This document shows, in pieces, positions 20,551 through 35,200 of a DNA stretch of 64,000 nt. A model generated the notes under the pieces. That model had not been told where the DNA came from, did no database searches, and was given only the letters and a program-made list of their open reading frames with translations. The number at the start of each line of letters is the position of its first letter. Position 1 is the stretch's first letter. The translations under genes were made by a program, and so were the position numbers. The stretch comes from Eleginops maclovinus. Taxonomy: Eukaryota > Chordata > Actinopteri > Perciformes > Eleginopidae. Location of the stretch: contig NC_086366.1 in assembly GCF_036324505.1 (NCBI RefSeq), positions 21,344,927 through 21,408,926 on the forward strand, in the 5' to 3' direction.

Positions 20551-21733
20551 AGACAGGGTCATGGTCCAATCACATGAGGTCCAAGATCATGAAAACCGAT
20601 TGGCTGTCAATAAAAGTGGAAGGGTCGAGGCGCAGAGAGTTGCGTCCGTGGAAAAGTATGAAGCTGCCAATCAGCGAGCAGCTTTTGGTCACCTGCTTAC
20701 CAAAAGTTTAACGACCATCTGGCCGGCGTCTCTCAACCAGGAAGTAATGTAGTCACACAGAAATACCCGAAATATTTTTTTCTAGAAACTCCTGTTCCTA
20801 TCTGTGGAATGGTAACCCTGTTGTCAGTTCCATTTTGTAAATTAGTTGTTAAAATTCCAATTGAAATGTTTACATTTGAACAATGAATGAATCACAGCAG
20901 AAGTTAAGCGGGGGGCTCTCCCGTTAAACTAAGCTGACAGCAGGAAATAAAAGCCAGCAGAAAGCACTTGCTAAAAAGTAGGTGAATAAAAAAAAAGGAG
21001 GAAAGAAGGTCATCCTGGTGAGTTACAACTCTGGCTGATATGATAGCTCCTGGCAATTGTGTTTCTTATTCAAAGGAAGGAAGCACAAAAGTAGCATGTA
21101 GCTAATTTTTAATCCTTTCATCAACCCAATAGTACATTTTTAGAAATAAACGTAATCTTTTTATCAACAATTATTAAATGAGAGCACAGTTGGTCAAGTT
21201 GGTTTGGTAAATTTAAAGCTGGAGCTAGCAGTCGGTTAGCTTAGCCTTAGCACCCAAGACTGGAAAAAGCTAGTTTTGTCTTTTTGTAGTTAGATGTATT
21301 TGTGGTCATTTTTATGTCTCTTTGTAGTACTTCAGTGATTGTTGTTGATATTTTGCTCATTTTCATAGTCATGAAGCTTTTAGTGGTCTTTATGGAAGCG
21401 GTTTCCCATTTCTTTGTTGTTCCTTAGTGTTTTTGTAGTCTTTTTTTCGTGGTCTTTCCATGTTTCTTTGTAGTCTCTTAATGTTTTAATTTTTTTCCAA
21501 CTTGGTTGACGTGTTTAAGTGTTCTTGAAAGGTCATTTCAAATTCTGTTATCTTTGGGCAAGGCCACGCTAGCGGTTTTCATTTGTTTCCAGTCTTTATG
21601 CTAAGCTACGCTAACCATCTTCAGGCCTTAGCCTCATATTCAACGTACATGAGAGAGGTGGCCAACTCTGTAAAACAGGAAACGTATTTTCAGACATATC
21701 AATCCGTACTTTCCTCTTTGACATCTCACTCTT
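20551..21733. other. Intergenic stretch upstream of the unknown gene
   Basis: No coding similarity is recognised. It contains CCAAT boxes (20568, 20678) and AT-rich sequence with repeated 'gtagt...ttttt' stretches (21280-21480). A 5' untranslated exon of the following gene may lie here but cannot be fixed. Confidence 0.4.
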
Positions 21734-24461
21734 ATGCAGTTACAGCTTGATGTTGGGCAACACTGGTGCAAGATTCTGATGTCCCAACATGTGAAGAGGG
21801 CCAAATATCACATCATGTCGGAAACTGTTGATGTGAACATGGAGCCTCTGAGGTGGCCCATAGCTCCAGATGGATACATCCCTAACTCTGTGATCCGGAG
21901 CTGGGGGAGGAAGGGAAAGGCTCTTACCATGAAGGGCTATTCGGATGATATATGTTATAGTGTTCAGCACTGCACAACATATGATCAGGAGGATGTAAGC
22001 ACAAGAGTGTTCTGGTTGGCAGACGATGAGGAGGAAGAGGAAGAGGAAATAAAGACAGATTATGTGAAAAGGAGGGGGAAAGAAAAGGAAGATAAGGGAA
22101 ATGAGAAAGGCAAGGTAGAGAGAAAGGAAATGGCGGATGAGAATAAAGAAAGGGAAGGAGACAAAAAGGATGGGTTTGAACTTCTGAAGCCCACTTACGA
22201 CATCCAGACTACATTGCAGAACCAGCCTCAGAGGCAAGAAGTCAGTTCAACATACAATTCAAGAAACACTGTGGAGAACTCCCTGTAAGTGTTACAATAA
22301 ATGAGAATTGCTATTTCTCATGCAATTTAGAAAAGACAGCTTTAAGCAAACCTTTTTCTTCTAGACTTACTTGTCATGACAATGGACCTAAACAACTGGG
22401 AGAGAAACGAGAAGGCATCAAGCCTCAAGAAACCATCAAAGCTCCCCACCAATATGTTTCTGTGCCTGTCAGAGAGAAACTATCCAGCTTCATTTCCAAA
22501 GGTACCAGCAATTTATGCTAATATGGCATTTGGGATGATTATTTTCATATGCTTTAACAATACATAAGAAGCCTATATAACAGCAATTAATCTACTAGGG
22601 TAAGAAAATGATTTCAAGAACCCTCTTTATAAGTTGAAGTTAACACAGCATTCATTTTAAGACTTGTATATTTAGGAACCTTTTTGTCCTAAATGTCATA
22701 CGACTGAATTTAAGATTTCTTTAAGGACCAACAGAAGCCCTGCAGCTTCCAGAATCTTCCGTGATGAGTCCTGTGGTGTCTCCAGTTGCTGTCATCTCAA
22801 AGCAAGGTTACTGTCTGAGGATCGATTTATCATTCCAGTACTTTGAATTGTGACCAAATACTATCATAGCTAATGAAATCCACAACAGCTATGGTCTTAA
22901 TGCGACACTAGCATTGCTGTAGACTCATGGAGGTATAGTTGTGCTGAGTCTAACATGAGACACTCGTCCAAACAAACCTTGCAGAAAAAGGTAGGTGAAG
23001 ATAGGTTTAGGAAAGGAATCCTTAAATGTTCTTGCCTGATGCCCATTGCTTCTTACAGTATTTAGATCACCACTCATAAGTTTACATTTTTTGTGTTCCA
23101 TGTTCCTTTCCATACTTACAGAATCCAGGATAACCTCGAACAAACCACCCTACTTGGTTATTTTCGCATGTTTTAAGTTTAACAATACATATGTAGCCTA
23201 TTTAACAGCAATTAATCTACTAGGGTAAGAAAATAATATAAAGATCTATATATTCATGAACCTTTTTGTCCTAAATGTCATATAACTGAATTAAGATTTC
23301 TTTAAGGACCAACAGGAACCCTGAAGCTTCCAGAACCTTCTGTGATGAGTCCTATGGTGTCTGCAAAAAGTGCTGTGGTGTATCCAGTTGTTGTCATCTC
23401 AAAGCAAGGTTACTGTCTGCAAAAGAACATACTGTATTCATTTGATGTGGGAAGACATTTGGCCTCATGCAAGAACAGAGTTGTTGTTAAGCAGGAAGTC
23501 CATGTGATTTTAGAGATATCCTGACCTTACAAGCAAACCAGACCATCATTAACTCTGATTGATACTTACAGCATCGAGGATAACCACAAAACTAACCTAC
23601 AAATCACCTACCGAGCCTCAAAACTTGACTCCTTACCCACCTAAGCCTCCCCCACCATCACCAGAGGATCCTCTACCACAACCAGACCTTTGGCCTTCTG
23701 TATGTCCACCAATGAGGGAATGCTTCCTCCCATTGGCCAGCAAATGTAAAAACATCAGAGACATAGCACAGGTACGCCTTGATCGAAAAGTCTTAGAAAT
23801 CTACAAGATGAAAAGGTATGGCACCAAAAACTTGTCACACCCTGGAAAGTGTTCCACAAAAACAGAACGCTTTCCTGCTTCTAAGGGTGCCTACTCCCAA
23901 GTTCAGACTAATACTGGCGGGCTGCATCTGAACGGTGGACTGTATCGCCGTCCTGATCTTCGGTCTAAGATCTCCACTATTCCAACTCAGCCCACAAGTG
24001 TTAGCGGTCTTGAATGGCCGAGCGACCAACTGTTTTCCGATTTATCACCACAATTTGCACAAACTATCCTTCCCACCAAAGACCAAAAGGGCAACATTTC
24101 CATGCCTGACTGGAGGAAGAACCTGTACAAAGGTATTGTTCTCCAAGGTTTCTGTTCTCAACGGGGAGCAAGGTTAGCCGCTAGAGGGCATCCAGTCAAG
24201 TTTTCCAACGCCAGACAACCCGCTGAAACCATCCCATCACTGCAGCTTGGCCAGGCAGAAGCACATCAGAGGGTGGTGCAGGAGGTTCAGATGAAAGACA
24301 CCCGAGAGCCTGCCTCCTTTAAGGACCACTTTGTGATCCCAATGAACTCCCAGCAGAGCTTCTTCACTTCCAATCTCAGGGGGAAGACTCAGTACGGAAG
24401 GCTGCAGTTTGACTGGATGAGTGGACATGATGAGGAAAAGCTGCTGTGTTTTTGCGGTTAA
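21734..24461 (+). CDS. Unrecognised five-exon gene, 586 residues
   Basis: Exons 21734-22284, 22365-22501, 22726-22806, 23307-23408 and 23572-24461 join in phase at GT/AG sites to 1761 nt ending TAA. The first Met at 21734 is taken; a second Met at 21779 is equally plausible. Residues about 95-150 are highly charged (Glu run, then Lys/Glu-rich). The last exon begins with a proline-rich stretch (YPPKPPPPSPEDPLPQPD), then CPPMRECFLPLASKCKNIRD and a long region ending SFKDHFVIPMNSQQSF and EEKLLCFCG. There are no signal peptide or transmembrane segments. Exons 3 and 4 are tandem duplicates of each other and share phase 1-1, so either or both can be spliced in. AATAAA lies at about 24499. Phase conservation across five exons argues for a real host gene; its function is unknown to me. 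Confidence 0.75.
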
Positions 24462-24479
24462 CGAGAAAGACACTGCTCA

Positions 24480-27400
24480 ACTCGTACCATCCTAACAATA
24501 AAATAAAATGTTGCATCATGTTTTCTACATCTTGTAAGTGGAATTTCAAACTACGGAGATGGCGCTGCTGGTTTAGTTGGTCCTTCTCTTTGGTCCAGGC
24601 TAAAATCTTACTCATTGCATTGAATTGATTAGCATGAAGTTTTGTTTAGTTGGGTAGGGCTGGCTTAGCCGTTTTTTTATTATTATTTTGAAAGTCCGTT
24701 GCCCACTGGCTCTGAATACACATACAGACAAACCAGGGGTCAAAGTAGGGGTGGGATGTTGATCAGTATTGGCTTAGGATGGGCGTCATTACGTGTCTCA
24801 ACCAATGAGAGCAGACTGCTGCAGCGCTCACATGAACCAAAGAAGAAAAAAACTAGCGGGGACAGAAACATGGAGAAAGGTACAGAACTCTTACATGGAC
24901 AATCAAAATCTCTTCCCGGAGTTTTGAGATAGAACCAGTTATTTGTAACCACTGCAGAGTTTAATTTTCGTATCACTGGACTCTGAGGGTAACTTGGTTT
25001 TCTATAAAATATTAGATTAAACGTAATCCCTTGGCAGTGGCAAATAGCTTTGGTTTTATAATTGATTTGATTATATTAATTAATAGTGAAGTTGAGATGT
25101 ACAAGAATATTTTAACTGCTTCTGTGTAGAGGGAATACTGTTGTTAAAAAGATAAGATGTACCTTTATGAATCCCCATGGGGAAATTCAAGTGTTTATGC
25201 AGCAACAGAGAAGAGGAAAAACAGTACAGGTTCACACACGGATATGAAACTCAAATTCAAACTTTTTTGTAAAAAAGCACCTTATTTGAGTAAAATGTTT
25301 GCAAACCAACTGTTGCACTTTTGTTTATATAGTACTATTAAAATAAAGTGTGCAATACACTACTTTAATTCATTATTGAATTATTTTGTATAACAATGTG
25401 ATTAATCACAGTAATCGTGCAGTTAATCGCAATTTTAAAAAATGTCATTATTGCCCAGCTCTAATTTAGAGATCATGTGATTTGTCTTTTAGTGCCACCT
25501 GTAGGTCACATTTCCATCTGTCATCAAGTTCCTCGACATTTCTAGAACATGTGTACTTACAGAGATTAGGGGATCCCCTTCACATAGCACCATCACTTGA
25601 CATTTTCAAGTGATGTCTCAAAAACTAAAGGAAGTATTTCTGTAAAATGTAATTGGACTCCCTCTCACATATTCCTGTCCCCCACTGAGTGAATTGTTAG
25701 AAGTGTTTTAAATTCACTGTAGACTGTAGTGTTCAGTATAAAGGTGAGAAAGAAAAGTAACGTAAATCATCAGCATAAAAAGTCTGAGCTCTCGGCTGAT
25801 ATACACTTAATTATAATAAACAGCAAAATCATTGACAGGTTTAACACACATAGCTTTATTGACATTTGATTCTTGAAATCAGTGATTTTATTTGACATGA
25901 TGTTACCATAACTGGCAACAAATTACAAGTTTGATGCAACAACGAATACTGTGGTAAAGAAACTAAATACAGAACATTCTATATAATTCACACAGGAATT
26001 AAAGCTGAAAAACAAATATGGCTAACATTGTCTCAGGAGGTTTAAATTAAGTTTAATATACAATAAAGAAATATAAAAGGAATACGATATGACATCACAC
26101 AAACTGTAAAGTGTGTATACTGATGCAGAATGAAGGAAAACAGGCATTGTAAATGTAAGGCATATGAGCAGAAAGACATTTGAAAAGATGGCACTTTGAT
26201 AGAAACTAACAACAAATGTTATTCAGGACATTTTAAATAATAAGCAAGTGATTCATGTCTTCAAGGCTGAAAATATTTAGCTTTTGGAAACACTTTTGAT
26301 ATGAGGAGTACAGCATCTTGCATTACAGCAAATACAAATGTGTTTTCATTCATTTCCTTGTTCATTTGCATTACATTCACCAGAGTAAATATTGTTGTTA
26401 TTATGACTTCTGTATATCTTCATGAGAGATTCTCAGTAGGACATCCACATCTCAACATTTGAGAAAATGTTAAAAAAAAAAGTTGAGATTTTGACATATG
26501 AGATTACTGTGTTCCATATTTCATTATTACAAGATTTAAATCACATAATAGATATGGATTTTGTAATGTAATACGATTACAGAAGTCATAATTACAAGAA
26601 TATGGTCTCATGACGACAAGTTCTTTATCTTGTAATTAAATGAAAAAGATGGTATGATTATGAAATACAGAAGGCAGACCTAAGCGTTATTTTTAAAATA
26701 TTAGTTTTAACCAATAACGTGTTTGTTGCAAGAATTAGAGCAAAATGATGACTAGTTGCAGCCGTAAACATTTATAAATGTGAAGAAATAGCCTTTAGTA
26801 TTTTCAGTTAAATAAGGTTTGGTTGGCCACTTTACTTATGTGTCCGTTACCTTTAAAAAGTCGATTACACTACTTTACACACAAATGTAGCATTTACACC
26901 ATATTTAAGTATCATAAGCCTAACATCAGCACATCATGAACAGGACAATCTTTTGCAGTATAACAGCCCAGTGCACAAAAAAAGTAGCAGTTATTGCTCC
27001 AGTATTTTACAACAGAGTAAAATAAAATCCTCCCACAAGCTTCTCATCATTTGTATTAAATATATTCTCTCTCTGTAAAAACGGGAACGAGCACGCTCTA
27101 AAAAAGCCTCCTTAGCTGACAATGTTGCATTCAACGTGATTTGGATGGAAAAAGGTGAAGCTTCTAGAAAAAAATACTCTTGTTCTAGGACTGAATTCAC
27201 ATTTGTATTTACATTTCTCAACTTTCACACTAAATGAGGCTCATTTTCAGTGCAGCGTAGGCCTACTGCGATTGGAAAAAATGTGCACACATCCCTGGAA
27301 TCTTTGGTACCATCAAAGCGAGCCTTTCCAAAGGAGAATGTAAAAGCCAAACAGGAAGTCTAATGGACACTGATTGGTTGTGTTGGGAAAAATAGTTTGA

Positions 27401-27830
27401 AAACGTTTAATTCTCATGGCGTACCATTTTAATATACTGATTCTAACATGCTTTAAAAAAGGAATTTTATTGTAAGGATATCAGCCAATGATGGTACTGT
27501 AGTGCTGAGGACGATGTTGGAGGGTCATTTTGTGTTAAGGCGGGTTCTAAATGGCTCAGGTGATGGTTCCATGAGGTATTCATGTAAAAGGCTTGGACCA
27601 AGAGTGACTCTTAACAAACTGATAATGACAAACTAAGCCTGACCGTAGTCCAAGTAGTGTTTAAAATCCTTAATATTTTCTTGATTTAGCACACCCAATG
27701 CAGCATAGTTGTTTGTTTTCTTGCGCAATGTCAAAATGTGTAGCAAAAAAAAAAAAGGAATTCAAGATTTTACTTGGCTGTGACACACTGCACCCAATCT
27801 CCTCCAGAGCCTTGACCTCCCGGGAGGGGC
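24480..27830. other. AT-rich intergenic region with repeat scraps and hmbs 3' end
   Basis: No gene is seen between the unknown gene and hmbs. A repeat scrap at about 25155-25220 (ATGTACCTTTATGAATCCCC) resembles fish LINE 3' tails. 25390-25465, with TTAATCGCAATTTTAAAAAA and ending near GCCCAGCTCTA, resembles the end of a non-autonomous hAT. TTTATT at 27466-27471 is a candidate minus-strand polyadenylation signal for hmbs. Confidence 0.5.
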
Positions 27831-27834
27831 GGGA

Positions 27835-29183
27835 TTATCTGGCATCGTTGAGCTGCCGGGCCACCGTCAGGATCTCCTTGGCTCCTTTGCTCAGCAGAAG
27901 GTTGGCAAGGTCTATCCCCAGCTTCTCAGCCCGGTCCTGGGCCGCACCGGAGATCTTGCTGGCTGTCACTCCGACACGCTGCACACGCTCGTCCACTTCC
28001 TCGTCTACGCTCTGTCACATAAACAATACCAACGGAAGGTTTGCTATATGGTATGGTGACGGACACGCAAGTGAGAAGAAAAAAAACACAGTGGACATCA
28101 AGCTGTTACCTTGTCATCAGCAGCGATGCTTGTCTGCATGGTTTCCTTCAGACTGTCTGAGCCATCCAGGCTGTACACTGCCCCCGTCAGGTAGAGCTGC
28201 AAAAACACCATACAGTTTGACCTTAAACATCAGACAACATTCTGCAAGTTTACAGGTTGCATTGACTGGAACAATGATGCAAGTAGGCTATTCACTCACA
28301 AAAGTGCTGGTGCTTAGATCCCACTATGTCAAGACTTCTCAGTTTAATGTCAGCATATTTCGGCTATCATTAGCAACTCTGTCTTAAACTTTTAACAACT
28401 TACAGGCCTAACTCCTCAGTTAAAGCACTTTTTCATACCCCCATTTATTTTGCAAAGCAGATTGCCTGAGTAAAGCATCATTTTAATATCTGTGTCTAAG
28501 TACGTTTTTCTATCGTAGCATTCTTACAAGGATTAGCATAACACAAATTCAGTCTCATTTTACATTTTCTTTATACTTATGATACGAACTCTTAACTTGT
28601 ACAGCTCTGAACTGGAATATGAGATTAATACTTAATTTTTCTTCTTATCTTTTGTCTTGTACGTCTAGTGAAGATGCTAACTTTGTACCTGGTACCAGTT
28701 AGCTTTAGCCTTTGACATGATATCATGTTCGTGGCCATGAAGTCTAGATTGTAAAACTTTCGCAGGGTTTGCATCTAAAACAACTCAGCTAGAAACATTA
28801 AAAAGCCAGCAGGAGAAAGCGTTTTTAGCTAACTCGTGTTTAATTAACATTAAATGAGCAACCTAGCTATAGCTAGGCTAGCTAATATCTGCCAGTGAGA
28901 ATATCAGCTGTTGCTAAGTAGAAATTAGAAGACTGATTTGTCTATTTCTGTCTAAAGTTAAGAATCCATTGTTTCAATAATGACTAAGAATTGTTAGTTA
29001 TAAATCTGCCAGCATTTTTCTATGCTATAATATCCAAATGTGTTTATGTGTGCCTCTACCTAGTGTTCTTACCTGAGAGTCTTTCACCTCAGTGTTTACT
29101 GCCACCGGAACACTGCACCCACCCTCCTAAAAATGACAGGTAAATTGAATACATGGAGATTGCCATTTTCATACAATTATTCA

Positions 29184-29272
<89 letters not shown>

Positions 29273-32200
29273 AGAGTCTGAGTGTGTGTACCAGGTGTCT
29301 GAGGAAAGCTCTCTCAGTGATGCAGCGCAGCACAGTTTCCGGGTGATGGAGAACCGACACATTCTCCAGGATGTCTAAATCTCTGGCTCGAACCTCCACT
29401 GCCAGAGCCCCCTGACAACAAACACATGAGTTATAACCCTCAAAAACACATGGATGTCGTGTGGCATTATTAGCAATTGTTTAGCTTTTTTAATTTTATA
29501 TTTATATTTTTATGTTGTACTTACCTGTCCAACAGCGTACATACAGTCTTCAGGACCCAGGATCTAACGTGTCAAAATCAGAAAGGTTGACTGTTAACAC
29601 TTAAGTGGACAATCATATACATTTTTGGGAAAATGAAGATTGCTATTTTCTAAATAACACCCATAATACACCTTAAAACATCCCCTATTACACCAATATT
29701 ACACCATTATTGCACCAATAATACTTTGTTAAAACTCCCCACCATCTACAGATCAGAACCTCATACAACCCAATGACAAATGGTGACACAGAGCGACTTC
29801 ACAGGGAGGGCTTGAGAAGATGAAGTGTTACCTGGCTGATGCGGTTGTCCCAGCCCATTCTCCGGAGGCCGGCCGCCGCCAGGATGATGGCGGCGTAGTC
29901 GTCCTTCTCATCCAGCTTCTTCAGACGCGTGTTCAGGTTCCCACGCTAGAGAACACAGCTAAGGACAACACTTCTGAGACTCATACTTAAGCTAAAGACG
30001 GGCAAAGTGCAGTGAATGGAATCAAATTCTCAGTTATCATGTTCTAACATTGCTTCCGAGAAAGGATACAATATCTTTGAACTCCAGGTGTGGGAACCTC
30101 TTCTTCAGCTGGGCGGCGCGGCGCAGTGAGCTGGTGCCGATCACACTACACAAACCCACAGGATGAAGATGAGCTTTCCATACTTCAGATATGAATGAAA
30201 TACACATTTAATTGGGCTGTACCTGTTGTCTGGCAGAGTGTCAAGAGTTTTGCCAACATGTTTGGGGTGTAGCACTACTGCATCATGGGGGTTTTCCCTC
30301 CTGAAATCAACAGTAAGCAAAGGACAGTGAATGGTTACAGCTGATCCAATAACAACACAATGAGATTGAAAGGGTTGAAAATATGTTATATTTTATATGT
30401 GCTGAGGCAGAGCTCTTATTCCAGTCAGGCTGGACGATATGGAGAAAATCACAATATCGCTGAATAATACTTTGATATCTGATATAGATATAGAGATGAT
30501 ATTGTAGGGTTGACCATTGATGCTTTCAGAAAATGTTGAAATGTTTACACAATGAGGGAATTTCTCTCTCATTGAAATGACTCATCTTTAGATAAAGAAG
30601 TTTATGGCTAAAAGTATAGGCGGCTGTGGCAGCAAGGAAGTGCGGCTGACTTTCAACCAGAATGTTGTGTGTTCGATCCCAGCCCGATGTATCCTAGGGC
30701 AAGATACTTAATGAATGTGTATGAATGTTAGTTCCTAGAGCAAAGGGGGGTGAATGACTTGTTTGTAAAGCGCTTTGAGGGGTCGTAAAGACCATCTGGA
30801 GAAAAAATGGCTGTGCTTCAGAATCGATGGCAGCATGCAATGTGACTGCATCTCTGTATCCTCTCTTTTCCTTGTACAAGATCCTTAAACCATCACGTTG
30901 GACTCTCTCCACGCTTCTTTGATTCTAATTAATCTGCTTGTTATGATTTCCCTTCACAAAAACTATAGCAAATGATTTACTTCATTCGTATAGCACCGTT
31001 CACAAACAAACTGGGAAGGAAAGGCAAAATAGACAAATAATGAATATATAAAACAAGGGATAGAAAGCCAAAGTTAAATCTATGTCATATTTTGTGAACA
31101 ATGTCCATCTTTTTAAATTATTCATTTTCTATTAATCAAATGGAACAATACATAAATTAAGTATTTTGGTTCTGATTATACAGATTTAATACACATCACT
31201 GTGAGAGCACCTACTTGAGCACGGCCCCGATGGTGAATCCTGCAGGCAGGGTGGTGGGGAGGTCTTTCAGGGAGTGAACAACCAGGTCCACCCTGTGGGG
31301 CAGAGAACAGGCACATTACATCATATACAGGCCCTTTATGTCTCATGGTAGAATACAGCCATTTAGTTTTTGGAATGTTTAACATGTTCACAGCAGCTGC
31401 TACATCTGAGGCGAGGGGGGAAATCAAAGAGTTTTCCTGCATGTGAAGCATACAGTGGATGCTCTTATGGATTCCTGATAGATGCTGCATTGAAATATAA
31501 AGCACTGACAAGCCACGGAAATCCAAGTTTCAGTGACATGGATACCCTATTGATTTATTTAACCATATATGGACATCATCGTGTGATTGTTTTCCTGACT
31601 GACAATCATATTTAGACTCCATTCAGTTAAAATGATTAACTGTATTCTTAATAGTTTTTAACCGACTGGCAAGGACCTCAGAATCTGTATTTACCTCCAG
31701 CCCAATGACAGCGAATGTGTAACCCAAAAAGGGGAGGGACATGACGTGACTCTCATCTACTGTATACCTGAAGCTTTCTATTGACACTAAGTACTTGTCA
31801 CTGACAGCTTCAATGCTATGTCTCACAAGTGATCCTGTCACTGAGCTCTACTGCTTGGTGTTGGACGGTAAAACAATGGTGTGCAGCCAGTGTGTGTCAG
31901 CCACAGATGACAGTGCTAACACTCACTCATTCCTCTCCAGAGCATTCTCCAACTCTTTGGTGAACAGACTCTTTTCTCCAATCTGCATTGAGAGGAAACA
32001 CAAACAGAGAGGGATTTAGGGTACATTGTTGCCCGTTGCATTAAAAAAAAAAACATCTACTCTAAGGACATGATAGCAAATTTCCTTCAATTCACAAGTA
32101 CAGTATGTAATCAAGCGTTAACATGGGACGCTATAGGCAAAAGCATTGTTTTCATGTGCTGGTCAATTTTGAGAATTTATTTTGCTTCCATTACATGTCT

Positions 32201-35200
32201 TTAAAAGTAATTTGTCTTTGTGTATTTGTAGTCCTAATAAATATCCAGTAAAAAATCATTTGAATCTTAAATGGCAAAGACAATGAACCAAACATTTTTA
32301 ACCTTGTTTTAAGCAAGTTATCATTTTTTTTTACTGGAAATCTATGCAAATATCTAATCAAATAAAAGGCAAGTTCGTTTTTTAGTAATATCTATTAGTA
32401 TCATTTTTGACCCTATTCACCCGTGGTGTCTCCCAATATATCATAAATTACTAATCCTGCAATGGTGAGTAGAGAAGAAATACATTTATATAAAAGTCTA
32501 TCATGAACTTTATGTAAACGTAGATTTGAATTTTCTGTGTGCAGATGTAAAGCCTCACCTTTGATAAAGCTGTGTCGAGGATTTTGTCTCCTATCGTTGA
32601 CATGGCAACTGGAAGAGAGAAAGACATTTGATTAACCAGATATAACAGAAACACTAGTATTGTCTCATTAAACACATGTCCACAGGCCTCTCACAACTTT
32701 TCAGGCAATAGAATGAATATATATGAATGAGATTTTAGGGGATCATAACATCAGCAAAGGTTTAGCCTAGCTGATTGAAGGAAATGCTTTTTAATACTGA
32801 AGCAGTTGTTGATCGCTAAAAGAGGAGTGACAAGTAAGCAGTCAATGATGATATAAAACAGTCAATAAAATTGATTTTTGAAATCAAAATAGTGCATGAC
32901 ATTTGATTTGATTTGATATATATAGCCCAATATCACAAAACACATACAACTCGGGGGCTTCACAGATCACCAAACATGAATGACAGTGTAAAAAGATATA
33001 ATCAAATTACAAAATATATTTAAATTACAGGTTGGAATGTAAAATACAAGTAAAGAGTAAAACAAAATAAAATACCAACAAATATATGACACCGGAGGAT
33101 GTTCTAGGGAAGCCTTAAACAGCCCTAACTGTATTCCTAGACTTTAGCCTACTCTTCAATGTGGAGATGCTCTCTTCCTCCCTAACAGAAAGCTGGTTGC
33201 TGATTATGAGCTCTGTAAAGTAGGATTGAGCCTGACCATTAAGAATTTTGGATCAAATTCTGAACTTTACTGGGAGCCAGTGTAGATCTGCTACTATGGG
33301 ATTGATATGATCCTTTTTCCTTGTTAATACAGCATTTTGAATCACTTTGAAGGGCTTTGCTGGAACAGCCTGATAATAGGGAATTGCACCAATGGGCATA
33401 ACTTTTTTTAAGCAGATGGATCCAGGAGTGAGCAAGATTAGCTGGGAACAAATCTTATCTTGTCTCTACAGAGTCTAACCCCTTGCGGTGATACAAGTGC
33501 AAACATTATTATATAAATATAATTACAATCATTAAAACAACCCACATTTGCAGACAACTATACAGGATCATGTGTTATAAAATAAAGGCAGGGTTTTTAC
33601 CTATTTCCAGGTTTAGTTCAGGGTACAGCTCCTTCAACTTGTCTGCCACGCTGTCAGTCTGGATGCGAGCCAACTGGGATAAAAGAATAAGTTGGTTGAT
33701 ATATTGCAAATAGCCCTCCACAGTGACGGTCAAATCATTAAATGGACTGGAGGAGGAAGAGGAGTTATCTTAAAAAGACATTGTTGAGCCTGAGCTACAT
33801 TATCTCTGCGGGAGGAGCTCCAGAGTTCTTGCTCTGCAGTATCTTTACATCAGATAACTCACATTTAACTGACATAATGACTTATGTTCAAACGTTTAAA
33901 TATGCACTGATGCGAAAGCCGCTGTCTTTTTTAAATATATATAAAACAAAACAAAAAAAGCAATCAAGGTTAAGTTGTGGTCCAATTACTCAGTACTGTA
34001 CCTGGCTCTTGCGGGTTCCAATCCGAATGACACGACTAACCTTGCCATTTCCATCCTGCCGGGACAAAAAAGGAATGGTTTAAACTTACTTTCTGCCAAA
34101 TCCCTTAAAGATATGATCATCCCAACACATTATCAACCTCGTCTAGAACTAGTTTTCTAATTGTACTGATACATTTTCTCCGCCGGCCTCACCCTTATGT
34201 ACTTGTAAGGTCCTTGCTCCATGCTTCTGTTGCCTTGCACTGTGGAGGCTATTGTGTGTCTGCGAGGCTGAGGCTGCCTGCTGTGTCTCGGTAAGGAGAT
34301 GAGCTGAGGTCATATAGTCTCTTGTCTAGATACAGTGGTCTTTTTAACCGGACACCCCCCCCACCCGTCCCTCCTCCTTCAGGACCTCCACCCCAGATAT
34401 CTCTGGTTCCAAAAGATAAGTGCTGATTCATTGAGTTCGTTATTAAAGGCAGGGAGGGGCCGCAGAGGAGGGTTTGAATATGAGGTGTGGTCACAGGGTT
34501 TTCGAGCAACTTTGGTTACAGACTTTTGGCAAGGCATTATTTTTGATTGAAAATAAAACAGCTAGCTGCCATAGAATAAGACAGATAAATTGATGGTAAA
34601 TCATTCAACATATAAAGCACAGTTGTCGTTGCCGTTTCTTTGAGGAAACTAAATAAAAAAGCACCTTGCCTGTCATAAAAAAGCTGTTTTACTGTGTCAA
34701 TAATTGTTATTGGTAGGCATGGGATAGTATGAAAATTAAATGTCATGATTTTCCAGGCTATGATAATTCCGTGTCATGATATTATCCTAATAACCATCAA
34801 ATTTAGCTTAAAACTCTTAAAATGTCACTAAAATCCCTTGACTTTTGTTTGTGAACACCCTTTTTTGGTGCAAAATAATAGTAGATATGGTAACCGAAAA
34901 CAATTAAGGTCCCTCTGCATATAAAAATTATACTTTAAAAACAGCAACATTGTGCAAGTCTGTCGTTTCTTGCTGAATTTAGAAAATGAGGCCCTTTTTT
35001 AAACTCTGAAAAGTTAAAAGTGAGCAGGACAACTTTTTCAACTCTATCATGTGGGAATATTCTCAATTATTCTGATCACTGTAATGTCTGAAAGCTTTTG
35101 ATGGCTGACAGCTCAAAGTGTTGGAAACCACACTAATGAAAGTCTTTATGGAACAGAAGTGTCACAGAATCAAGTAACAATATAAAATAACTCCAAATAC

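Noticed and set aside
21740..22237. 165-codon minus-strand frame
   Set aside because: Antisense shadow of the charged exon of the unknown plus-strand gene.
27698..28387. 229-codon plus-strand frame
   Set aside because: Antisense to the last exons of hmbs; no similarity recognised.
30669..30683. Possible tRNA gene at the B-box-like motif
   Set aside because: No cloverleaf can be drawn; the context is a SINE.
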